The notes: generated by a model from the sequence alone, not told the origin. Counted from the stretch's first letter, positions 42,050-52,669 are shown. The stretch: 64,000 nt of DNA from Odontocerum albicorne (GCA_949825065.1 OX463865.1:17437763-17501762), one strand, 5' to 3'. Translations and numbers: made by a program.

Positions 42050-42800
42050 GATATCGCCACATTCGATTTCCGTAGAAGTGTTGCAGCTGATTCGATTAAT
42101 TTATCGCCAGATAATCGGTGTCGCCTCATTCAATTACCGTAAAAGTGTTGCAGCTGATCCGATTAATGTGACCCCGATAGTAAATATCGACCCATCCGAT
42201 TTCAATAGAAGTGTTGCAGCTAACTCGGGTAATGCTCTGTATCGCCGCATCCAATTTCCGTAGACGTGTTGCAGCCGACCCTGTTAATGTGACCCCAGGT
42301 AATTGGTATCGCCTCATCCGATTACCGTAAAAGTGTTGCAGCTGTTCCGATTAATGTGATCCCTATATTAGATATCGCCCCATCCGATTTCAATAGAAGT
42401 GTTGCAGCTAACTCGGGTAATACTCTGTATCGCCGCATCCGATTTCCGTAGACGTGTTGCAGCCGACCCGGTTAATGTGGCCCCAGATAATCGGTATCGT
42501 TTCATCCGATTACCGTAAAAGTGTTGCAGCTGATCCGATTAATGTGATCCCGATAGTAAGTATCGCCCCATTCGATTTCTATAGAAATGTTACAGATGAC
42601 TCGATTAATGCTTTGTATCACCTCATCTGATTTCCGTAGAAGTGTTGCTAATGACCCGGTTGATGTGACCCCAGATAATCGGTATCACCCTATCCAATTT
42701 CCGTAGAAGTGTTGCAGCCTACCCAATTATTTCGACCCAGGATCATCGGTATTGTCCCATCCGATGTTCGTAGAAGTGTTGCAACTGTCCCGTATTTTGC
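42050..42800. repeat. Satellite with a 188-bp higher-order unit (67+66+55)
   Basis: Marked by GTGTTGCAGC. Marker positions 42078, 42145, 42211, 42266, 42333, 42399, 42454, 42521, 42587 and 42642 give intervals 67, 66, 55, 67, 66, 55, 67, 66, 55. Units read CGATTAATGTGACCCCAGAT, AATCGGTATCGCCTCATCCG, ATTTCCGTAGAAGTGTTGCA. Confidence 0.95.
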
Positions 42801-42940
42801 ATGATTTTATATGGACACTTCACTACACTTAACCTGAAATTGAATGTGGTACTATCACATATCGGAAGATCTACTAAGGCTTCTTTGTAGCTCGTTTTCC
42901 CTTATTAGGTCTTCTACAGTTTTCTTACCAAATATATTTT
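42801..42940 (+). repeat. Conserved flank of the 188-bp satellite
   Basis: CACTTCACTACACTTAACCT, ATGTGGTACTATCACATATC, GGAAGATCTACTAAGGCTTC and CTACAGTTTTCTTACCAAAT align with 13896-14015. Confidence 0.7.
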
Positions 42941-43018
42941 TCAGTATCACTACCTTCCTATCCTTTCACTTAAATTATATATATGTATATTTATTTTGTA
43001 ATATTTGAACCCTTTTAA

Positions 43019-43787
43019 TCCAAGCATATTTTGCATAAAATGTACAAAAAAAATCCCAAGCATTTTTTGGCAAAAAAACAGTAGTTTATATTTTATTTTT
43101 TATCTCAGTTAATATTTAGTTTCAAAACCTTATTTTTTGTGGATACCTCCCTGTAGAGTGTAAAATAATAATTAATTTTCAAATTTCAAAAAAAAATATA
43201 TATTTTATTTTATTCAACATAAAAACTTGTATTGCTATAATACTCCATGGCTCCGTAACATATACTCTATGACTCCGAATGCTGGACAATGAATTACTCT
43301 TACTCCAGGCAACTAGAAACTGCTGAAATGCGCATGCTAAGATGGTCAGCTGGTGTGTCCCTAAGAGACAAAGTAAAAAGCTCACGCATTCGTGGAAGCC
43401 TAGGTGTTACAGATATCAACAGTAAGTTAGAGGAGAGGCGATTGAGATGGTGTGGGCACGTTGGACGCAGAGCACCCGATCACATTGTGAACCAGGCAAT
43501 CTCCATAGATCTTCCTCGAATAACAACCAGAGGAAGAACAAAGAACTCATGAGTGATGCAAAAAGATAACCTGATGCGGAGGCACGGCCTGGGGGACTTA
43601 GTCCGGGACAGAAGAGCATACAGCCTGAAGACGAGGAGAGCTGACCCCAACAGTCTTCGCAGACAGTGAGTTGGGATGAAGCCAGGGAGAAAAACATAAA
43701 AACTTGTATGAAAACTTTGAGGCCGATGATCGGCCCTATGGGATTTTTTGCATACACTAGTTAAGGCCGATAATCGGCCCCGTGGGA
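43019..43787 (-). mobile_element. MITE-T, right copy, split by an RTE insertion
   Basis: Flanked by TTAA at 43015-43018 and 43788-43791. It is the reverse complement of 41693-41983. Removing the insert plus one target duplication (477 bases) leaves 292 bases, one more than the left copy. CAAGTTTTTATGTT is shared on both sides of the break. Confidence 0.85.
43233..43692 (+). pseudogene. RTE-type LINE insertion with 17-bp target-site duplication
   Basis: Translation: YSRQLETAEMRMLRWSAGVS, then LRDKVKSSRIRGSLGVTDIN and KLEERRLRWCGHVGRRAPDH. This is the C-terminal arm of RTE reverse transcriptases (E-RMLRW--GV--RD-V, then KL-E-RLRW-GHV-RR). After a stop near 43550 the reading continues in other frames to RRADPNSLRRQ. 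It is flanked by AACATAAAAACTTGTAT at 43216-43232 and 43693-43709. Heavily 5' truncated. Confidence 0.9.
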
Positions 43788-43807
43788 TTAAAAGGGTTAT
43801 ATCCGTC

Positions 43808-43890
43808 AATTATAGTGGGTTTGAATCCTGAGTCGGAGCACCCTTGAGGCGAGTTTGTTCTCTAAACGGCGCTATATAAATTTTTATTTT
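43808..43890 (+). repeat. Family C dispersed repeat
   Basis: ATAGTGGGTTTGAATCCTGA, then GAGCACCCTTGAGGCGAGTT and CTCTAAACGGCGCTATATAA. Confidence 0.55.
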
Positions 43891-43899
43891 ATTATAATT

Positions 43900-44640
43900 A
43901 TTATTTATACTAGGAAAGTATGTTAGCCGATCATTGCTTGGACTGAAAGTTGATGGGAGAAGATTAAGAAGTCGTATAAGGAAAAGATAGATGAATGTGG
44001 TAGAGGAGGACATCCGGGCACTGAGAGTGGAGGTGTGGAGCTAGATGGAAGATGTTTTGAATACAAAATAAAATATAAAAAGCTTATATTTATAAATGAA
44101 CACAAAGCCTCTAGTCACCCCTACAGCCATTACATTAATAGACACTCCAGATAATAAGAACGGAAACGCAAAAGTGTCTCAATTTTCACCAAAGAGAGGA
44201 ATCACAAAGAGAATACTCATTCTCATTCGAAATTTTTCCACCATTATGCGCGAAATTCACTTAATTTCTCTTTTACAGCGGGTGCCAAATTAAAAACAAC
44301 GTCATTATGACGTGAATTAATACTTAAATTGCGTCCGTTTTGACGTTTCGCCTCCATTTTCTCCGGTTTCCCGCTCAAACGGAAACCGCTCCGCCTCCAT
44401 CTTTGTTAACTTCCTGCTTATGACAGATTTTATGGCGCGAATTGTAAAGAGTGTCGGATATAAGGGAACGCCAATATCGTAAAGTCTTGTGTACCTACGT
44501 ATTGTAAAAAAATATTTTTTCTTCTTATTTCACATTAAAAGAAGCGGTTTTATCATTGGTGAGAACCGATAGTCGATTTTTCTAAGGATAACTGGGAAAT
44601 TTAAGTAAAATCTTTATATTATGACAGCTAGATACAATCT
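43900..44640. other. No recognised feature
   Basis: Unassigned. Short ORFs near 43810-44105 (minus) and 44096-44293 (plus) have no recognised content. Confidence 0.4.
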
Positions 44641-45165
44641 AAAAATTACACAATATAAAACTACACCCAAAATACACAATCTTAAAATTAAACAATCTAA
44701 AAATTAACCCATTATAACTAACGTATATCATACTACACCAAAAATTACACAATCTAAAAATTAACACAATATGAAACTAGAACAAAAATAACACAATCTA
44801 AAAATTAACACAATATAAAACTACACCAGAAATTTCACAATCTAAAAACTTAACACAACTATACCACACATCACCAAAAATACAACAATCTAAAAATGAA
44901 CACAATATAAACTACACCAAAAATTACGCAATCCAAAAATTAACACAACATGAAACAACACCAAAAAGTACACAATCTAAAAATTAACAGAATATAAAAC
45001 TACACCAAAAATTACAATCTAAAAATTAACACAGTATAACTATGCCATGCTACACCAAAAATTAACACATTGTAACTATACCATACTACACCAAAAAATA
45101 TACAATCTTAAAATGAACACAATATAAAATTACACAATCTAAAAATTAACACAATATAAAACTAA
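44640..45165. repeat. About 44-bp AT-rich tandem repeat, about 11 copies
   Basis: Unit ACACAATCTAAAAATTAACA, CAATATAAAACTACACCAAA, AATT, with length variation and partial units. Confidence 0.92.
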
Positions 45166-45169
45166 CGAA

Positions 45170-45495
45170 GTATTTCCTGGTAGATCCGCAGAGAAATGGC
45201 CAATAGACACGAACGTTATGTTTTTTCAAATACAAATTACAAGTACTATACCACGTATAATATTTATTTCATTATTTTGTCTACATGGTTATATAATTCC
45301 TTCTAACCAACCAGTTCATCTTGGAAATATCAAGCTGTTTTTAAATCAACGAAAGATTTAAAAAAATCGTTCAAATTCATGTAAAAAAACTAACAAATTA
45401 CCAATATTTAAACAATAATGGTCGGAAAGAATTCGTTCAAGATTAGATGAAAGGATATTCGATATAATGTTATATGTATATATTATTTATCCGTG
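45170..45495. other. Mostly unassigned; a SINE-A scrap near 45290
   Basis: CATGGTTATATAATTCCTTC then TAACCAACCAG resembles a reversed SINE-A tail. Otherwise AT-rich. Confidence 0.35.
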
Positions 45496-45499
45496 TTCT

Positions 45500-46345
45500 T
45501 TATTATTTGTCCGTGTTTTCTTTTCAGAACACGGATTTTCGCTTCGATCAGGCAATGAGAGACTCCTTTGGATACCAATATTCCACATATTCACCTAATG
45601 TTCCATCCGTGTTCTTTTCAGAACAAGGATGTTCCCTTCGATCAGGCGATGAGAGACTCCTTTGGATACCAATACACCATGTATTCAACTGATGTTTCGT
45701 CCGTGTTCTTTTCAAAACGCGGATGTTCGCTTTGATCAGGCGAAGAGAGACTCCTTTGCATACCAATACACCACATATTCACCTGATTTTCCGTCCGTGT
45801 TCTTTTCAGAACACGCATGCTCGCTTCGATCAGGCTATGAGAGACTTCTTTGGATACCAATACACCATATATTCAACTGATGTTTCGTCCGTGTTCTTTT
45901 CAGAACACCCATGCTCACTTCAAACTGGCGATGAGAGACTCCTTTGCATACCAATACTCCACATATTCACCTTATTTTCCGTCCGTGATCTTTTCAGAAC
46001 GCGGATGTTCGCTTTGATCAGGCGAAGAGAGACTCATTTGCATACCAATACACCACATATTCACCTGATATTCCGTCCGTGTTCTTTTCAGAACGAGGAT
46101 GTTCGCTTCAATCAGGCGATGAGAAACTCCTTTGTATACCAATACTCCACATATTCACTTGATTTTCCGTCCGTGTTCTTTTCAGAACACAGATGTTCGC
46201 TTCGATCAGGCGATGAGAGACTCATTTGCATACCAATACACCACATATTCACCTGATGTTCTGTCCGTGTTCTTTTTAGAACACGGATGTTCGCCTTGAT
46301 AAGGCGATGAGGGACTCCTTTGTACACCAGTAGACCACATATCAA
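45500..46345. repeat. 94-bp tandem repeat, nine copies
   Basis: Unit includes CCGTGTTCTTTTCAGAACAC (a GTTCTTTTCAGAAC near-palindrome), GGATGTTCGCTTCGATCAGG, CGATGAGAGACTCCTTTGGA and TACCAATACACCA. Marker spacing is 94 (45611, 45705, 45799, 45893). ORFs up to 177 codons over it are artefacts. Confidence 0.96.
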
Positions 46346-46364
46346 TTTCAGATTATTCATATTT

Positions 46365-46485
46365 ATGAAATTTATAGACGTAAACATATTAAAGTGAGAT
46401 ATCATCAATAAAAGGAAAAGGAAGGGATGGTCGAGAGGAAAGATAAATCAGGAAGCAAACACGTTATATTACTGACTCTATACAT
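46365..46485 (-). mobile_element. LINE-T 3' UTR fragment
   Basis: GTGAGATATCATCAATAAAA, GGAAGGGATGGTCGAGAGGA and AGCAAACACGTTATATTACT are the reverse complement of the central LINE-T UTR. AAACATATTAAAGTGAG just before it is shared, reversed, with the 1480 copy. Confidence 0.75.
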
Positions 46486-46511
46486 AAATGTATTAAAAAA
46501 ATAAACTGATC

Positions 46512-46760
46512 AATTAGATATACCTAATCTACATCAATGTTGAATTAGATATACGTAATCTACATCAATGTTAAATTAGATATACGTAATCTACATCAAT
46601 GTTAAATTAGATATACGTAATCTACATCAATGTTGAATTAGATATACGTAATCCACATCAATGTTAAATTAGATATACGTAATCTACATCAATGTTAAAT
46701 TAGATATACGTAATCTACATCAATGTTAAATTAGATATACGTAATCTACATCAATGTTAA
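46512..46760. repeat. 31-bp tandem repeat, eight copies
   Basis: Unit AATTAGATATACGTAATCTA plus CATCAATGTTA. Nearly identical copies. Confidence 0.96.
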
Positions 46761-46764
46761 AAGA

Positions 46765-47230
46765 TATATTATTTATCTCAAAATATTCCTCTCCGTAACT
46801 CCTATAAATTTATTTTCCTCATTCCCATTTTCCTTAATTCCTTTCCTTTATTTTAATTCCTTTTACTTTTGCTCAAATATTAATTTAATCGACTTGCTTC
46901 TTTCTCTTTCACACAAATTACTTATCAAACTCCGTAATTCTGAAAAGTAAATGTGATATTTAGATGAACAATGAATTATGTAAACAAGTTAAGGAATTCT
47001 ACTGTTTGGGAATATGAGAGTTACGAGAGAGATGTCTTACGGCGTGTAGCGATAGAATATAAAGTGAATGGGGTACTTAAACATTATATAGTCGAACCGG
47101 ACAATATCAAAATGTGATAAAATATAATGACGTGATGGCAAATGTATTAACTTTGATGTATGTGAGGAAAGCTTAGACTTAAAGACTGCAAAGAGCCGAA
47201 AAAATGCTGTAGAAATGTGTGCACTTAGTA
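46765..47230. other. No recognised feature
   Basis: AT-rich, unassigned. Confidence 0.4.
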
Positions 47231-47231
47231 C

Positions 47232-47500
47232 AATACCCGACGGTAAGTAATACACATCGTAATTTGTTTGTGCTCCCCTGAAGATGAGGTGAAAGCCTTG
47301 AAACCGGTAGGGTTATACCGTCACAAAAATTGGAATAAACAGTGTTTGATAAAAATTAATTACAATGTCTTTAAACCTCCACAACGTTAATGCCTTAACT
47401 ATAAACAACATAATACACATCGGGCTTAAGAAAGAGACTGTTGGCCATAATCGGCTAACTTCGGCTTTGTAGAGAGAGCGCCGTCGTTAAAAAATAGAGT
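47232..47500 (+). mobile_element. MITE-H half, interrupted by family P
   Basis: TACCCGACGGTAAGTAATAC starts the MITE. After the insert it resumes ATAATACACATCGGGCTTAA, GAAAGAGACTGTTGGCCATA and TAACTTCGGCTTTGTAGAG. The second half of the palindrome is missing. Confidence 0.8.
47260..47410 (+). mobile_element. Family P single arm, inserted in MITE-H
   Basis: TAATTTGTTTGTGCTCCCCT, GAAGATGAGGTGAAAGCCTT, GAAACCGGTAGGGTTATACC, GTCACAAAAATTGGAATAAA and a tail ending CTATAAACAACA. Flanked by TAATACACATCG at 47248-47259 and 47411-47422. It defines one complete short family P unit of about 151 bases. Confidence 0.85.
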
Positions 47501-47712
47501 AAGGTACTGTGACTTTGTAAATAAAGTTTTGTGTTGATATCTTTCGTTTTTATTTAGTTAAACCAATACGTTATTTACATTCTAGAACCCACATGTATGT
47601 ACCTCTGCATCCAAATCGATCACTTACAAAAAATTAATGATAACTTATTTCATTGTAAAGTCAGATATCGATAAAAATATTGGAAAAAAAAATGTAATTC
47701 TTCTTATTTATG

Positions 47713-47829
47713 TGCGGCCCTTGGGAAATTTGAGTTCGTTAATGCGGCCCTTGGAAAATTTGAGTTCGTCAATGCGGCCCTTGGAAAATTTTAGATCGTC
47801 AATGCGGCCCGTGGGACAATTTGGGTTGG
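47713..47829. repeat. 30-bp tandem repeat, four copies
   Basis: Unit GCGGCCCTTGGAAAATTTGA plus GTTCGTCAAT, in frame, encoding MRPLENLSSS repeats in a 100-codon ORF (47637-47939). I see no domain that would make this a gene. Confidence 0.9.
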
Positions 47830-47924
47830 CCAGTCCAGATCTAAACAAACATCGTCAAATTATTTTCCTTGTATTTACATACCTACATAACATCACGCCT
47901 TCTCCCTATAGGGTCAGACCGTTA

Positions 47925-48005
47925 TATAAAATGGAATAAACAGTGTTTGATCAAACAAATTACGATATTTTTAAACCCCCACAGTGTTAATGCCTTAACT
48001 ATACA
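47925..48005 (+). mobile_element. Family P tail fragment
   Basis: ACCGTTATATAAAATGGAAT, AAACAGTGTTTGATCAAACA and TTAATGCCTTAACTATACAT. Only the 3' part of the arm. Confidence 0.7.
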
Positions 48006-48009
48006 TAAT

Positions 48010-48410
48010 AGAATATAAAAGTGTTAAAATAAATAAATAATACAAAATTCTGTATCCTATTGCCCAACCTAAAAACCATTTTTAGTAGCCGATGTCTCTG
48101 GATGATGGAAAGGTGGGTGTTACCATAGTTTTTGCAGCTTACTTTAACTCGATATAGCCTCACCAGTGGAGTAATGGAAAAAGTTTTCCACATACATAAA
48201 TAATAAGGAGGGACGTCTCGTCCGATCTCCTTTACGGGCCCCAATACCACCCCCATCTTACCTTTTTCCTTATTCCTCATCCTCTCTTCCTTTCCCTACC
48301 ATTTTTCCAATTTTCCCCTTCTCAAACACGTTTTTTATTTTCGTATTAAATGAAATACAACAAAAAAAAAATTTTTTTTTATAACATTTTTGATAGGAAG
48401 ACTAAAAAAA
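48010..48410. other. No recognised feature
   Basis: Contains a 93-codon minus-strand ORF (47999-48280) without recognised content. Confidence 0.35.
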
Positions 48411-48415
48411 CAACA

Positions 48416-48962
48416 AAGGGTCTTTCAAATTTGAAACGTTCAATTGAACGTTTTTTATTTATTCTTGGATAAAACACAGATGGCGTCGCGAACTTGCCTG
48501 AGTCTTGCGACATTTGAGAAGTGTAATATATGACATTTATAAAAATGGAGTCGTATGTAACACAACGACGCGTTCAAATTGTTGAATTATTTTATGTTTT
48601 GTAATCTCCGGAAACGGTGATGTTAACTGGCCACCAATATCATGTGATCTGACACCGTTGGACTGTTTTCTCTAGGGTTACGTGAAAAACCAGGTCTAAA
48701 AGAATGACCCCCGATCAATTCCTGAGCTGAAGGATGAAATTATTGGCGTTATTGGTGTCATCGAAATGTCATTGAAAATTTTGACAAAAGAGTGCACATC
48801 TGTGGAGCTGCAAGATGTGGACATTGTTTTTTTGTGTTTAAATGTCATGCATTATACTTCAATGATCAATAAAAAGTTTTTTGAAATCAATGCAAATGAT
48901 GTGTTTTATTAAAGAATTAAAAAAAAAAGAATTTAAAGAACCGCTCAATTTGAAAGAACCTT
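48416..48962 (+). mobile_element. Tc1/mariner-type internal-deletion derivative
   Basis: Right inverted repeat AACCGCTCAATTTGAAAGAA then CCTTTA. The left end (AAGGGTCTTTCAAATTTGAA) is altered by a small insertion. It carries ATGGAGTCGTATGTAACACA and the C-terminal remnant TGTGATCTGACACCGTTGGA, with further deletions compared with 60718-61266. Confidence 0.8.
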
Positions 48963-49145
48963 TACTATACAGAAAAAAAAAACAGTATAAATCGAACAAC
49001 ACGACTAAGCAAATCTATAGGTACAATTCAATCAATTCATCCCGGCAAAAACAACATTTTTATTTTACTTCTGTAAGTATTCAAGGTCATATAGAAATCC
49101 ATACAATGCCTATATTGATTACCCAATCTGTGTAGTCTCATTACG

Positions 49146-49370
49146 CAACAACCTCCGTTGCCTAGTTATTAAGACACTTGTCTCCCAGCCCGGAGGCTGC
49201 AGGTTCGATTCCAGTTAAAACTCAGATTTTTTTTTTAATTCCAGTTTTCTCATCCTTTATGGTCTCTTTGGCATCATTCTGGTTGTTTGGAAGATATTGT
49301 CACATGTCAATAAGCTGAATTGTACTATATGCAACGAAAGTGTAATACAATTCAATACAAGTTTTACAAA
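49146..49370 (+). mobile_element. SINE-A copy, nearly full length
   Basis: CAACCTCCGTTGCCTAGTTA (A box), GGCTGCAGGTTCGATTCCAG (B box), body with TTTTTAATTCCAGTTTTCTC, and a diverged tail (GGTTGTTTGGAAGATATTGT, ATGTCAATAAGC). The tRNA-like part is one of the best preserved. Confidence 0.8.
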
Positions 49371-49374
49371 TAAT

Positions 49375-49920
49375 TTGTTACAACCATTTCACTCGTCGTT
49401 GATGGGCCTCGTAGTCAAAGATTTCCTCGCGTCAGTTCAGTTGGAAAGCAAAGCTGTGCTGTGGAGATCTCTTTCGTCTTTTTCTACCGCTTTACTGGAT
49501 CCAATAATAGTAACTTCGGTTTTATAAAGACGACGCTCTATAAAACTGAAGTTAGACGATTATGGCCGACAGTCTCTTTCTTAACTCTTGCCACCCTGTG
49601 ATGGATAGCGAGTGACCAGGACTTATAATTTATTTGATTATTCGACGTTTTAATACACAATAAAATTATGTTTATAGTTAATTACAAAAAATAATCTAGC
49701 AGAGTTTGCATAATTTTACTTTAAAACATACATTTTTCACTGGATGCTCAGCGTCCAGCACCGTGGCTGGTGGAATTTTTAAGGCAAGTGTTAAGTCCAA
49801 TGTGTATTACTTACCGCCAGGTACTGTACATACATATAATTAAGTCTCACAATGTATCTAATTGTTGAGAATTTATGACAGAGTTATTAAATAATCAATA
49901 AATGGTAGAAAGGACCAACT
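49375..49920. other. Unassigned, with MITE-H pieces at 49515-49590 and 49790-49835
   Basis: AAAGACGACGCTCTATAAAA, GACGATTATGGCCGACAGTC and TCTCTTTCTTAA are the inner right arm of MITE-H. GTGTATTACTTACCGCCAGG at 49801 is its right end. A 190-base segment separates them, so another insertion may split this copy. Confidence 0.6.
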
Positions 49921-49929
49921 TATTTTTTC

Positions 49930-50060
49930 CACATTTATATGTCCTCAATCAGAAACAGGCAAAAGCCACACCTTGTTAACTGGGACACGACAAATAAAAG
50001 GCAATAAAATTAGATCCGTATAAATTATATGTCAACTTGAAATTATCTGTCATTTATTTC
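49930..50060 (+). mobile_element. Family E fragment
   Basis: GTCCTCAATCAGAAACAGGC, GGGACACGACAAATAAAAGG and TAAATTATATGTCAACTTGA. Confidence 0.65.
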
Positions 50061-50081
50061 TTGTTGTTTATCTAGTTACGC

Positions 50082-50220
50082 TCAAACAAAGATTGTTTAT
50101 TGCCCTTCGGGTTCAACGCTCTTCTTTTTTACATCGTTTTTTACTGTCCATGCAGTGATGAGACTCTGGACCCAGTTACAAAACAATGTAAGATTAGCTC
50201 CATCTTTGACATGCTTTAAT
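50082..50220 (+). mobile_element. LINE-T coding remnant, 5' part of a split copy
   Basis: GCTCAAACAAAGATTGTTTA, then GAGACTCTGGACCCAGTTAC and ATCTTTGACATGCTTTAA. It breaks at TTTAA and resumes at about 50852 with GAAGCGACTAAAAAAACTCT. Confidence 0.8.
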
Positions 50221-50851
50221 CTGTTCACCGCGTTAAAAATCAAATTCCACGAATCCTGTGCGCGGCACAATTTCGGCGTTTTTTAATTTCTAAGTTTAAA
50301 CGCGTATTTTGTTTAGAACCACTGATATTTGATTACAACACCAAATAAACATGACACTTAAGTAATTTTCTGATAATAAATAATAGTCATTACTCTTAAG
50401 GAGACTCATTAAATAAAGGAGATAAACTAAACATTACGTAAAATAAACAAAGGAATGCTACGATCAAAGCAATGATTGATTACACTCACCCAATCAAATG
50501 CATATAGCACTAGTAATGTTTATTTACGTAAGAGAGACTTAGTAATGTTTATTTACGTTAGAGAGACTCATCGCAGGACTCGATCCGCGCGACAGGTCGT
50601 TACATGTGACGCAATAGCTGGAAATATTGAGAAACCAAAAAAAATCGGTGCTCTGTTTATTCAACAATATCTCATAAACTAATATATTATTTGACAAGGT
50701 TTTCAGAGATGTCGCTAGAATAAAGATTATTTTAAATTTTAGTCTCATTTCCATTCCGGTGTTGTGTCATTCTTTTTAAGTATTTGTGATTTGAAACTTG
50801 GATTGTCGTCAGATCACAGGCGTTTGTGCTTCCCGCGGGGAACACGAGAAG
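50221..50851 (+). mobile_element. 630-bp insertion within LINE-T
   Basis: The first 240 bases match 41366-41605 (CACCGCGTTAAAAATCAAAT). A 28-bp direct duplication, GTAATGTTTATTTACGTAAG and AGAGACTTA, occurs at 50513-50570. The right end is not clear (CCCGCGGGGAACAC) and I see no target duplication. Confidence 0.6.
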
Positions 50852-51187
50852 CGACTAAAAAAACTCTTAATTTCTAGTTAGTAATATAACGTGCTTCATT
50901 CCTGATTTTTCTGTCTTCTCCACCATCCCTTCCTTTTTTTTGATTGATGATATCTCATTTTATATGAAAAGGAATATTTGGGTGATTGTTCGTCTTTGTG
51001 GAGTTTATGGGCATATGCTCACGTTCATGTCCATGGATTTCGTGAGGATGGATAGTCATTTGAATGTTTTTGCGACGGTATAACTTGCTTCGTTTACTTT
51101 ACCTGGTTGGTTGGAAGAGATTCCCACCTGGCAATAAGCCCGCCAGATTGTATTTGCAATAAAAGTGTTAAATAAATTAATAAATAA
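50852..51187 (+). mobile_element. LINE-T 3' end, second part of the split copy
   Basis: GAAGCGACTAAAAAAACTCT, then the UTR, the shared tail CTGGTTGGTTGGAAGAGATT and GGCAATAAGCCCGCCAGATT, and an (AAAT)n terminus. Confidence 0.85.
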
Positions 51188-51189
51188 GG

Positions 51190-52355
51190 TACATGTGTCG
51201 GACGCATGCGTCACCTAAAGTATAATTTATATTTTCTTGTTTGATATTTAAAGAGGTTTTGTTGATATGTAAAGATGTACCGATTGTAATGATATGTTCG
51301 TTATGCGTGGCCTCCGCGAGAGATACTATCAAAAGTCGGCCAGCCCATGCATGCGAAAACGTGCGAGATACGTAATATATCGCAAGCCATGACGGCATGC
51401 ACGGGCGAAAATAGGCGCTTACGATGAACGATTGGCCGCACATAAGGAGCGCAAAACGTCAAAAAATACATTCTCAGTTTCTCGAACGTCAACTGTATTT
51501 TACTTACGACCAACTTCTACCTGCTAAAGAGGAATCTCTTCACTCTGCTATCTTTCACTGGAAAAGCATAAAGTGAACCGAAATCTCTGAGTATTGAGCG
51601 GCAGTCATCCACCTATTTTACAGTCTTTGTACGGTGCTGTAACATACATGCTACGAGTACATTGCTGTGCCGTACATACTCGTACGTCGTAACGTTAATA
51701 AATTTTTTAAAAAAACATCGAAATTGTAAAATCTTCGAAATGGTATTAGGTAAGTCTGTTTTTCATTGTTGGCAACCCAGCTATATATATTCTTTCAGAC
51801 ATCATTCCATCAGTATTGATTTAGTGGCGCTGTCAATCAAGTCGTGGAGAAGTGTCCGGTTTATTCATTGCCTTGAGGATGTGAGATGAACTTATTCCTT
51901 CGTATTCGTATAGACTATAGTCAGCATGAAAAGCAAATTTTCTAAAGGATACGCGTTATTATATTACCTGCAATACAAGTGATTTCACTGCCAAACAGTT
52001 TCTACCTTTTCCATTTATTCAACGCATGACTCGTGTGTCCGGGTCAAAGCGAAAGGTTTTCGCAACACACATTGGTCTATCATGAATAGGTTTCTGATTT
52101 AATTACGTCATTCTTCCATCACTCAGCCTCCTCGCTCCTCTATCCGAGGGAAATCTCTAAATTTGTCACCATCCTGAATAGGTATTCATCGGGTATACTG
52201 AGATGGCGACGTCCTCTGCAAATTTTGAAAACAAATTTCCTAGAATGTAGCGTTATTTCTGTAGGCCTTTCAAACGCCTTAAGATTGCTTCGAACAGAAA
52301 CTACCGCGAAATTGATGTTATTCTCAATTTCTTTGAATATTTTTTTATAATTAAA
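51190..52355. other. No recognised feature
   Basis: Includes CpG-richer sequence at 51280-51480. ORFs at 51177-51443 and 51301-51513 (minus) and 52140-52397 (minus) show no recognised domain. Confidence 0.35.
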
Positions 52356-52357
52356 CG

Positions 52358-52445
52358 ACCTCCATTGGAGGGCACGAGACCTAGTGGTAAGGCGCATGTT
52401 TATTTACTCTAGGGTTATTGGTTCTACTCTAATCACCAACAAGAT
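52358..52445 (+). mobile_element. tRNA-like SINE head, diverged
   Basis: ACGACCTCCATTGGAGGGCA, CGAGACCTAGTGGTAAGGCG (A-box-like) and TTATTGGTTCTACTCTAATC (B-box-like). It resembles the SINE-A head with a small insertion; no body. Confidence 0.55.
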
Positions 52446-52669
52446 TTTTTTCTAACCTCAATTCACACACAATCGCTTACTGCATTGTCACCATACACTT
52501 AACATTTTTTTTTATTTCATATCGAAGATTTTCTTTTGCGGTAGAAAAAAACACCAAGAACCGAAAAAAAGTTGTTTCTCGAATCTTAGAAAAGAAGTTT
52601 GTTTCACTTTGTAGTGTCATGTTTATAAATTTTTAATAAAATAAATAAAATGTTTATTTTTTTTCTGTT

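Noticed and set aside
45474..46408. ORFs of 72-177 codons on both strands
   Set aside because: Frames of the 94-bp satellite; 94 is not a multiple of three, so the pattern cycles.
47637..47939. 100-codon gene with RPLENLSSS repeats
   Set aside because: Only four copies of a 30-bp tandem unit provide the pattern; the flanks have no coding character.
51301..51513. CpG-rich region as a promoter or CpG island
   Set aside because: The GC enrichment is short, no gene follows and no core promoter arrangement is evident.
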